Shown: positions 58,236-64,000 of the stretch, in pieces
Layout of the letters: the number at the start of each line of letters is the position of its first letter
How positions within the stretch are numbered: the first letter of the stretch is position 1
NCBI RefSeq assembly: GCF_016907275.1
Contig: NZ_JAFBBP010000001.1
Coordinates: forward strand, 3,214,001-3,278,000
Origin: Micromonospora luteifusca
Lineage (GTDB): Bacteria; Actinomycetota; Actinomycetes; Mycobacteriales; Micromonosporaceae
Reading direction: 5' to 3'
DNA: 64,000 nucleotides
Translations under genes and position numbers: made by a program
The notes under the pieces: model-generated
What the model was told of the DNA's origin: nothing
What the model saw: only the letters and a program-made list of their open reading frames with translations
The model's database searches: none

Positions 58236-58499
58236 GTGCCCAAGTCTCAGGTCCGTAAGAAGAAGGTGTACACCCCGCCGACGGACGTCCGTCCGACGAC
58301 GACGGCGTCGTCGCGCAAGCCTAGCCCGGTGTGGTTGCCGGTCACCGCGGTCGCCTTGATCGTCGTCGGGATCGGCTGGCTGGTGCTCTACTACCTGTCC
58401 GAGCAGGAGTACCCGGTCATGGCCTGGGGCTACTGGAACCTCGCCGTCGGCTTCGGCGCGATGGTCGCCTCGCTGGCGTTGCTCTCCCGCTGGCGCTGA
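58236..58499 (+). CDS. crgA: Cell division protein CrgA
   Basis: 87 residues, CrgA family: basic N terminus (MPKSQVRKKKVYTP), two membrane helices (about 32-52 and 62-82) with the SEQEYPVMAWGYWN loop. Recruits or regulates division proteins (FtsZ, FtsI, Wag31 in Mtb). GTG start with GGAG six bases upstream; a TACGCT -10-like element lies at 58144-58149. Divergent from the DUF881-sortase operon. Confidence 0.93.
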   Translation: MPKSQVRKKKVYTPPTDVRPTTTASSRKPSPVWLPVTAVALIVVGIGWLVLYYLSEQEYPVMAWGYWNLAVGFGAMVASLALLSRWR

Positions 58500-58543
58500 C
58501 GCGAGCGGACCGTCGCATCGGCGGTGCTACGTCACCCCGTCGA

Positions 58544-58572
58544 GCCCCTGCCCGGCAGGATCGGGCGGGGGC
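58544..58572 (+). terminator. Intrinsic hairpin after crgA
   Basis: 11-bp stem, 58544-58554 with 58562-58572, one T-G wobble, 7-base loop. Confidence 0.7.
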
Positions 58573-58654
58573 CCCTATGGTGTGCGCAGGCAGCGTGGCC
58601 TACTGCGAGATGACTCACGTTACTGCTGGGTAACCTTCGCGTAGGCTGCACTGC

Positions 58655-60904
58655 ATGACCGAGCAGAGCGAGGTCATCAGGCAGCAGACCGGGGAGGCCA
58701 ACTCGATGGGCAGCGTCCAGATCGTCACCACGATCCTCGCGGCCGCCATCACCGCCGTGGCGGTGTGGCTTGCGGTGCGTGCGGTCCTGAAGATGGTGGC
58801 AGTCATCCGGCTCGGGCAGCCCGCACCGGAACGCTTCACCGACAAGGTCGCTCGCGCCAGGACCATGCTGGTGGAGACCGCCGGCCACACCCGGATGCTC
58901 AAGTGGGGCGTGGTGGGCGCCGCGCACTGGTTCGTGATGGTCGGCTTCATCGTGCTGTCGCTGCTGGTGCTCGAGGCGTACTTCGAGGTGGTCACCCCGA
59001 CCGGCGGGCTGCCGATCATCGGGCACTGGACGATCTTCGGTCTGGTCACCGAGGTCATCACCGTGCTGGGCCTGGTCGGCATCCTGGTGCTGATGGCGAT
59101 CCGGCTGCGCAACCGGCCGACCCGGCCGGGCGGGCGGTCCCGGTTCACCGGCTCGACGATGTGGCAGGGCTACTTCGTCGAGTGGATCGTGCTGCTGGTC
59201 CTGATCTTCGGGTTGGTGATCCGCGGCTTCAAGGTCGCCACCGACCACTTCGAGTACCCGTTCTGGGCCACCCCGGTCAGCCACGCCGTCGGCGCGGTGC
59301 TGCCCGACTGGCAGGACGGTACGAGCGTTGCCGCGATCATCAAGATCATCATCTCGATGACCTGGCTGATCGTCATCTCGCTGAACGTCACCATGGGTGT
59401 CGCCTGGCACCGCTTCCTGGCGTTCCCCAACATCTTCTTCAAGCGTGAGCCGGCCAAGCCGGCCGGCTCCGGCCTCGGTGCGCTGCGCCCGATGACGAGC
59501 CAGGGCAAGCCGCTCGACTTCGAGGAGGCCGACCCGGAGTCCGACCAGTTCGGCGTCGCCCAGGTCGAGCAGTTCAGCTGGAAGGGTCTGCTGGACTTCA
59601 GCACCTGCACCGAGTGCGGTCGCTGCCAGTCGCAGTGCCCGGCCTGGAACACCGGCAAGCCGCTGTCGCCGAAGCTGCTCATCCTGAGCCTGCGCGACCA
59701 CGCGTACGCCAAGGCGCCCTACCTGCTGGCCGGTGGCGGCAAGGACCTGACCGGCGAGGAGAAGGCCACCGCCGCGCAGCTCGCCCACATGGACGTGCTG
59801 GCGTTGGCCGAGGCCGACCGCCCGCTGATCGGCACCGCCGAGGAGGGCGGGATCATCGACCCGGACGTGCTGTGGTCGTGCACCACCTGCGGCGCCTGCG
59901 TCGAGCAGTGCCCGGTGGACATCGAGCACGTCGACCACATCGTCGACATGCGCCGCTACCAGGTGCTGATCGAGTCGAGCTTCCCCTCCGAGGCCGGCGT
60001 GATGCTGCGCAACCTGGAGAACAAGGGAAACCCGTGGGGCGCACCGCAGAACACCCGTGAGGACTGGACCAAGGGCCTGGACTTCGAGGTGCCCCGGGTC
60101 GGCGAGGTGGACGACTTCGAGTACCTGTTCTGGGTCGGCTGCGCCGGTGCGTTCGAGGACCGGGCCAAGAAGACCACCCGTGCGGTGGCCACGCTGCTCA
60201 ACGAGGCGGGCGTGAAGTTCGCGATCCTGGGCGAGGGCGAGACCTGCTCCGGCGACCCGGCGCGGCGGATCGGCAACGAGTTCGTCTTCCAGATGCTCGC
60301 CCAGCAGAACGTCGAGACGCTGAACGAGGCGTTCGAGGGCCGGGAGAAGGCCAAGCGCAAGATCGTCGCGACCTGCCCGCACTGCTTCAACACCCTGGGC
60401 AACGAGTACGGCCAGCTCGGCGGCGAGTTCGAGGTGGTCCACCACACCCAACTGCTGGCCCACCTGGTCGCCACCGGCAAGCTCGTCCCGGTGCAGCCCG
60501 TCGACGGCGGCGTCACCTACCACGACCCCTGCTACCTGGGTCGGCACAACCGGATCTTCGCGGCTCCCCGCGAGGTTCTTGGTGACTCCGTAGCGGGTGA
60601 GCTCACCGAGATGCCGCGCAACAGCGAGCGCTCCTTCTGCTGCGGTGCCGGCGGTGCCCGGATGTGGATGGAAGAGAAGATCGGCAAGCGGATCAACGTG
60701 GACCGGGTCGAGGAGGCCATGGCCACCGGGGCCAGGACGGTCGCGGTCGGCTGCCCCTTCTGCTCGACGATGCTCAGCGACGGGGTCAACGGCAAGGGCG
60801 CCGGCGAGCAGGTCGAGGTGATCGACGTGGCGAGCGTGCTGCTCCGTTCGGTGAAGCCGGAGCAGCCGCAGGGCAGCAAGGAGACCGCGCCGATCGGCGG
60901 CTGA
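58655..60904 (+). CDS. Membrane-bound Fe-S oxidoreductase (heterodisulfide reductase-related)
   Basis: 749 residues: about five N-terminal membrane helices (nitrate-reductase-gamma-like, residues about 20-260), two [4Fe-4S] ferredoxin motifs (CTECGRCQSQCP near 317 and CTTCGACVEQCP near 409), then two CCG-type domains (CSGDPARR; CPHCFNTLG; CCGAGG near 661). Counterpart of Mtb Rv0338c. Presumed to pass electrons between the quinone pool and a soluble partner (often fatty-acyl oxidation/ETF). A TAGGCT element ends eight bases before the ATG, suggesting a leaderless message. Confidence 0.9.
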   Translation: MTEQSEVIRQQTGEANSMGSVQIVTTILAAAITAVAVWLAVRAVLKMVAVIRLGQPAPERFTDKVARARTMLVETAGHTRMLKWGVVGAAHWFVMVGFIVLSLLVLEAYFEVVTPTGGLPIIGHWTIFGLVTEVITVLGLVGILVLMAIRLRNRPTRPGGRSRFTGSTMWQGYFVEWIVLLVLIFGLVIRGFKVATDHFEYPFWATPVSHAVGAVLPDWQDGTSVAAIIKIIISMTWLIVISLNVTMGVAWHRFLAFPNIFFKREPAKPAGSGLGALRPMTSQGKPLDFEEADPESDQFGVAQVEQFSWKGLLDFSTCTECGRCQSQCPAWNTGKPLSPKLLILSLRDHAYAKAPYLLAGGGKDLTGEEKATAAQLAHMDVLALAEADRPLIGTAEEGGIIDPDVLWSCTTCGACVEQCPVDIEHVDHIVDMRRYQVLIESSFPSEAGVMLRNLENKGNPWGAPQNTREDWTKGLDFEVPRVGEVDDFEYLFWVGCAGAFEDRAKKTTRAVATLLNEAGVKFAILGEGETCSGDPARRIGNEFVFQMLAQQNVETLNEAFEGREKAKRKIVATCPHCFNTLGNEYGQLGGEFEVVHHTQLLAHLVATGKLVPVQPVDGGVTYHDPCYLGRHNRIFAAPREVLGDSVAGELTEMPRNSERSFCCGAGGARMWMEEKIGKRINVDRVEEAMATGARTVAVGCPFCSTMLSDGVNGKGAGEQVEVIDVASVLLRSVKPEQPQGSKETAPIGG

Positions 60905-60930
60905 GCGCGTACACCTGGAATGTGAACAAC

Positions 60931-60963
60931 GACGGCGGCGGCCCGGTGCGGGCCGCCGCCGTC
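60931..60963 (+). terminator. Intrinsic hairpin after the Fe-S oxidoreductase gene
   Basis: Perfect 15-bp stem, 60931-60945 with 60949-60963, and a 3-base loop. Confidence 0.85.
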
Positions 60964-61007
60964 GTGCAAGAATCTCGCCGAGGTGAGGCGACATCGACGG
61001 CCTACTC

Positions 61008-62333
61008 TTGACGACGCTGTTGCCCCTGGTCGGGTTCGTTGCGCTGACCGCGGGCAACGCGTTCTTCGTCGCGGCCGAGTTCGCCTTGGTCACGGTCGAC
61101 CGCGCGGAGATCGACCGGCGGGCCGCCGCGGGCGACCAGGCCGCTCTGACGGTACGAACGGCGCTGCGCGAACTCTCCTTCCAGCTTTCGGGTGCCCAGC
61201 TCGGGATCACCATCACCGCGCTGCTCACCGGCTACCTGGCCGAGCCGGCCCTGGCCCGGCTCTTCGCCCCGCTGTTGCGCCCGATCGGCTCCGACGCCAC
61301 CGAGCGGTTCACTCCGTTCCTCGCGCTGGCCCTGGCCACGCTGCTCTCCATGCTCTTCGGTGAGTTGGTGCCGAAGAACGCGGCGCTGGCCCGGCCCATG
61401 CCGGCGGCGCTCGCCACGGCCGGTCCGATGCACACCTTCTCCCGGACGTTCGGCTGGTTGATCCGGGGTTTGAACGGCTCGGCGAACCGACTGGTCCGGG
61501 CGCTCGGCGTGGAACCGCAGGAGGAGTTGGCCAGTGCCCGCTCGCCGGAGGAGCTGGGCCTGCTGGCGGCCATCTCGGCCCGGGCCGGTGCGTTGCCGAC
61601 CGACACCGCGATGCTGCTGCGCCGCACCATCCGGTTCGGTGACAAGCGGGCCGCCGAGGCGATGACCCCCCGGGTGGACGTGGTCGCGCTGCGAGTCACG
61701 GCCACCGTGGCCGAGTTGCTGGAGCAGTCCCGGCAGACCGGACGGACCCGCTTCCCGGTGTACGAGGAGACCGTGGACCTGGTGACCGGCGTGGCCGGTG
61801 TGCCCGACGCGCTGGGCGTCCCGCTGGCCGACCGGGCGTCGACCATGGTCGGTTCGGTGGCCCGCGAGCCGGTGTACGTACCGGAGAGCCTCAACCTCGA
61901 CGGCGTGCTGGCGGCGTTGAAGGCGGCCGGGGCCGACCTGGCCATCGTCGTCGACGAGTACGGCGGCACGGACGGCGTGGTGACGATCGAGGACCTCGTC
62001 GAGGAGTTGGTCGGGGAGATCGCCGACGAGTTCGATCCGGCGAGCGTGGACGACGCCGGCCTGGTCGAGCTGACCGTGCCCGGCGGTGAGCGCACCGTGC
62101 TGGTCGACGGGGTGCTCCGCTCCGACGAGTTGGCCGAGCAGACCGGCTTCCGGTTGCCCGAGGGGCCGTACGAGACGCTGGCCGGCTTCCTGATGGCTCA
62201 GCTCGGGCACATCCCGCTGGCCGGCGAGACGGTCGAGGCGGGCGGCTGGGAGTTCACCGTGGTGGAGGTGGAGCGGCACCGGATCGAGCAGGTCCGGGTG
62301 GTGCGCCCGGCGGAGCCGGACGACGATGACTGA
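61008..62333 (+). CDS. CNNM/HlyC-type transporter with CBS domains
   Basis: 441 residues: CNNM membrane domain (about 1-190; GNAFFVAAEFALVTVDRAEI), two CBS domains (about 215-335; MTPRVDVVALR; VDEYGGTDGVVTIEDLVEELVGEI) and a CorC_HlyC C-terminal domain. Family members export or regulate Mg2+/Co2+. TTG 61008 is the first usual start, but it lacks a ribosome site; a strong AGGTGAGG (60981-60988) sits before an in-frame ATC (60993). Overlaps the next, paralogous gene by eight bases. Confidence 0.9.
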   Translation: MTTLLPLVGFVALTAGNAFFVAAEFALVTVDRAEIDRRAAAGDQAALTVRTALRELSFQLSGAQLGITITALLTGYLAEPALARLFAPLLRPIGSDATERFTPFLALALATLLSMLFGELVPKNAALARPMPAALATAGPMHTFSRTFGWLIRGLNGSANRLVRALGVEPQEELASARSPEELGLLAAISARAGALPTDTAMLLRRTIRFGDKRAAEAMTPRVDVVALRVTATVAELLEQSRQTGRTRFPVYEETVDLVTGVAGVPDALGVPLADRASTMVGSVAREPVYVPESLNLDGVLAALKAAGADLAIVVDEYGGTDGVVTIEDLVEELVGEIADEFDPASVDDAGLVELTVPGGERTVLVDGVLRSDELAEQTGFRLPEGPYETLAGFLMAQLGHIPLAGETVEAGGWEFTVVEVERHRIEQVRVVRPAEPDDDD

Positions 62334-63327
62334 GCTGCTGGTGACCGTGCTGTTGCTGCTCGGCAACGGGTTCTTCGTGGGCAGTGAGTTCGCGCTCATC
62401 GCGTCCCGCCGGACGGTGATCGAGCCGCTGGCCGCCGGGTCGAAGCGTGCCCGGTGGGCGTTGTCGGCGATGAACCAGATCCCGTTGATGATCGCCGGCG
62501 CGCAACTGGGCATCACGGTCTGCTCGCTGGGCCTGGGCGCGATCGCCGAGCCGGCGTTGGCGCACCTGCTGGAGCCGCCGTTCCACGTGGCCGGCCTGCC
62601 CGAGCGGGCGGTGCACCCGGTGGCGTTCGTGCTGGCCCTGGGCGTGGTGGTCTTCCTGCACACGGTCGTCGGTGAGATGGTTCCGAAGAACATCACGCTG
62701 GCTGGTCCGGAGGTCTCCGCACTCTGGCTCGGCCCGGCGATGCTGGCGTTCTGTGTGGCCACCAAGCCGCTGCTGCTCGCGATGAAGTGGGCGGCCCGCC
62801 GGGTGCTCGCGTTGTGGCGGATCGAGGCGTCCGAGGCGGTGAAGACGGTGTTCACCGCCGAGGAGTTGGCCGGGCTGGTCTCGCAGGCGCGCACCGAGGG
62901 GTTGCTCGACGAGGAGCAGCACGCTCGGATCACCGGTGCTCTGGCCCTGCACAGCCGCACCGCGGCGGACGCGTTGCAGCCGTGGTCGACGGTGGTGACG
63001 GTGGCCGAGGACGTTTCGCCGGCGTCGTTGGAGGTGTTGGCGACCCGGACCGGCCGGTCCCGTTTTCCGGTGGTGCAGCGGTCGACCCGTCGGGTGCTCG
63101 GTTTCGTGCACGTCAAGGACGTGCTCGGGTACGCCGGGCAGGGTCGCCGGTCGCCGGTGCCGGCGGAGGTCTATCGGCCGCTGGCGGTGGTGCCGCCGGA
63201 GCGTACGCTGGCTGACCTGCTGCTGGCCATGCGCCGCGAACGGCGGCACATGGTGCTGGTCAGCGACGGCCGGCGCCCTCTCGGGGTGGTCACTCTTGAT
63301 GATGTATTGACCGCAATCGTTGGGTGA
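62326..63327 (+). CDS. CNNM/HlyC-type transporter, second copy
   Basis: 333 residues: CNNM domain (GNGFFVGSEFALIASRRTVIEPL at about 11-33; GEMVPKNITLA) and two CBS domains (about 200-333; RFPVVQRSTRRVLGFVHVKDVL), ending with GVVTLDDVL and lacking the CorC_HlyC domain of its neighbour. The pair probably forms a heteromeric metal-ion transporter. Confidence 0.9.
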   Translation: MTELLVTVLLLLGNGFFVGSEFALIASRRTVIEPLAAGSKRARWALSAMNQIPLMIAGAQLGITVCSLGLGAIAEPALAHLLEPPFHVAGLPERAVHPVAFVLALGVVVFLHTVVGEMVPKNITLAGPEVSALWLGPAMLAFCVATKPLLLAMKWAARRVLALWRIEASEAVKTVFTAEELAGLVSQARTEGLLDEEQHARITGALALHSRTAADALQPWSTVVTVAEDVSPASLEVLATRTGRSRFPVVQRSTRRVLGFVHVKDVLGYAGQGRRSPVPAEVYRPLAVVPPERTLADLLLAMRRERRHMVLVSDGRRPLGVVTLDDVLTAIVG

Positions 63328-63386
63328 GGCGCGAATACCCTTGGTGTGCAAGCGGTTGCACGACAGTGATGGTGATGGCGCTCGCC

Positions 63387-63415
63387 TTGATAACCGTCCC
63401 GACCTTCCCTAATGT
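63387..63415 (+). promoter_or_regulatory. Housekeeping-type promoter of the NlpC/P60-type gene
   Basis: TTGATA (63387-63392) and TAATGT (63410-63415) separated by 17 bases, the best -35/-10 match in the window. Start of transcription expected near 63421-63423, giving a leader of about 80 bases. Confidence 0.75.
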
Positions 63416-63418
63416 GAG

Positions 63419-63484
63419 GCACCGACCGCTGTAGGTCGTCTGCCTCGGCCCTTCCCTCACGCGAGGCGCCCGGCGGTCGGTTGC
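63419..63484 (+). ncRNA. Structured 5' leader of the NlpC/P60-type gene
   Basis: A perfect 9-bp closing stem, 63421-63429 with 63473-63481, encloses a second stem GCCTCG/CGAGGC (63442-63447 with 63462-63467) and a possible third (63424-63427 with 63434-63437, mutually exclusive with part of the first). The closing stem begins at the predicted transcription start and ends four bases before the ribosome site AAAGGAG (63485-63491), so folding could control translation. It does not match the c-di-AMP (ydaO) riboswitch often found before such genes. Confidence 0.5.
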
Positions 63485-63500
63485 AAAGGAGTCGGTGCCG

Positions 63501-64000
63501 GTGGCAACCATGCCCCCTCATCGTCACGACCTGAAAGTGTCTGCTCGGCCGGGTGGCCTGCGCCGCGCTGCCCACCGTCTGCTCGTCCTGGTCGCCGCCG
63601 CGGCGCTTGGCGCCGGTCTGCTGGCCGCGCCGGCACACGCCGCGCCCACGGTCGACGAGCTCGAGGCGCAGATCGACAAGAAGTGGGAGCAGTTGGAGCC
63701 CACCATCGAGCAGTACAACAAGGTCAGGGCGCAGCTGAAGGTCAATCGGCAGAAGTCGACGGACCTGCAGAAGAAGATCGAGCCGTTGTCGCTGCAGAGC
63801 GAGCTGGCGCTCAACCGGGTCGGCGACCTCGCCTCCCGCTACTACATGTCGGGCCCGTCGCACGACATCGGCGCGCTGCTGGTCAGCGCCAAGCCGGACA
63901 CGCTCACCGAGCAGCTCACCGTCCTCGACCGGCTGGCCGCGCAGGAGCGCAAGCAGGTCGAGGGTGTGCTGGCCGTGCGGGCCAAGTACGACGGCGAGAA
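63501..64000 (+). CDS. NlpC/P60-type peptidoglycan hydrolase, N-terminal part
   Basis: Reading frame runs off the window after 166 codons. GTG 63501 (alternative GTG 63495 or ATG 63510) with AAAGGAG upstream; signal peptide to about residue 48 (LLAAPAHA|A), then a coiled-coil domain (VDELEAQIDKKWEQLEP; LKVNRQKSTDLQKKIEPL) typical of RipA/Cgl-type C40 peptidases. The catalytic NlpC/P60 domain is not in view, so the class is inferred from the N-terminal architecture. Confidence 0.78.
   Translation, partial: MATMPPHRHDLKVSARPGGLRRAAHRLLVLVAAAALGAGLLAAPAHAAPTVDELEAQIDKKWEQLEPTIEQYNKVRAQLKVNRQKSTDLQKKIEPLSLQSELALNRVGDLASRYYMSGPSHDIGALLVSAKPDTLTEQLTVLDRLAAQERKQVEGVLAVRAKYDGE

Noticed and set aside
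63419..63484. c-di-AMP (ydaO) riboswitch
   Set aside because: Expected from gene context, but the conserved ydaO core segments are not present, so only a generic structured leader is reported.

Overview
The window is very GC-rich, uses GTG/TTG starts freely, and carries an intact actinobacterial cell-wall and signalling locus (fhaA-fhaB-pstP-rodA-pbpA-pknA-pknB, then pabA/trpG, class E sortase, DUF881 and crgA). In other actinobacteria this block lies near the chromosomal origin. The gene set also includes paired DUF5753/DUF397 regulators, SigE-family sigma, snapalysin and PASTA proteins. Together these point to a filamentous actinomycete, most likely Micromonosporaceae (Micromonospora-like); that placement is an inference. 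No oriC, CRISPR array, insertion sequence or phage was seen.

Layout. 1-9.6 kb: a CBS-pair protein, an MBL-fold hydrolase, a giant P-type ATPase whose N-terminal half looks like a decayed second ATPase and whose start is coupled to a 22-codon leader ORF, an MFS pump, a GAP-family membrane protein and a YbaK-like deacylase. 9.6-13 kb (minus strand): proS, a second CBS-pair protein, sufE-like and a DsbA/FrnE protein. 13.2-15.4 kb: SGNH hydrolase, an imidazolonepropionase-like fragment and a two-domain rhodanese whose 3' end has been tandemly duplicated. 15.5-20.5 kb: SigE-family sigma factor with a membrane partner, a TetR/flavin monooxygenase divergent pair with three operator-like palindromes, and an MFS exporter.

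20.5-27.2 kb: a catabolic cluster (TetR, biotin carboxylase, HMG-CoA lyase, carboxyltransferase, acyl-CoA dehydrogenase) that reads as leucine/branched acyl-CoA degradation but lacks a biotin carrier domain; two of its promoters share a motif. A snapalysin-type protease is inserted on the opposite strand. 27.3-33.3 kb: a large HTH-NTPase-TPR regulator, a MarR/YceI divergent pair and a glutamate-cysteine ligase family enzyme.

33.3-40.5 kb: accessory-looking membrane proteins, including a PASTA gene broken by an in-frame TGA, a 24-bp tandem repeat inside a gene, a DUF5753/DUF397 pair and small hypotheticals. 40.7-44.8 kb: secreted S8 protease with a P domain, a WecG/TagA glycosyltransferase with an NAD-dependent epimerase, and tRNA-Leu(CAG).

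45-58.5 kb: the Ser/Thr-phosphorylation and elongation/division operon on the plus strand, facing a minus-strand sortase operon, then crgA. 58.6-64 kb: an Fe-S oxidoreductase, two CNNM/CBS transporters and the start of an NlpC/P60-type peptidoglycan hydrolase behind a good promoter and a strongly structured 5' leader. Nearly every convergent gene pair is separated by a hairpin terminator. The two unusual RNA/DNA elements I would look at first are the structured leader at 63.4 kb and the pair of related approximately 60-bp intergenic palindromes at 22.6 and 33.3 kb.
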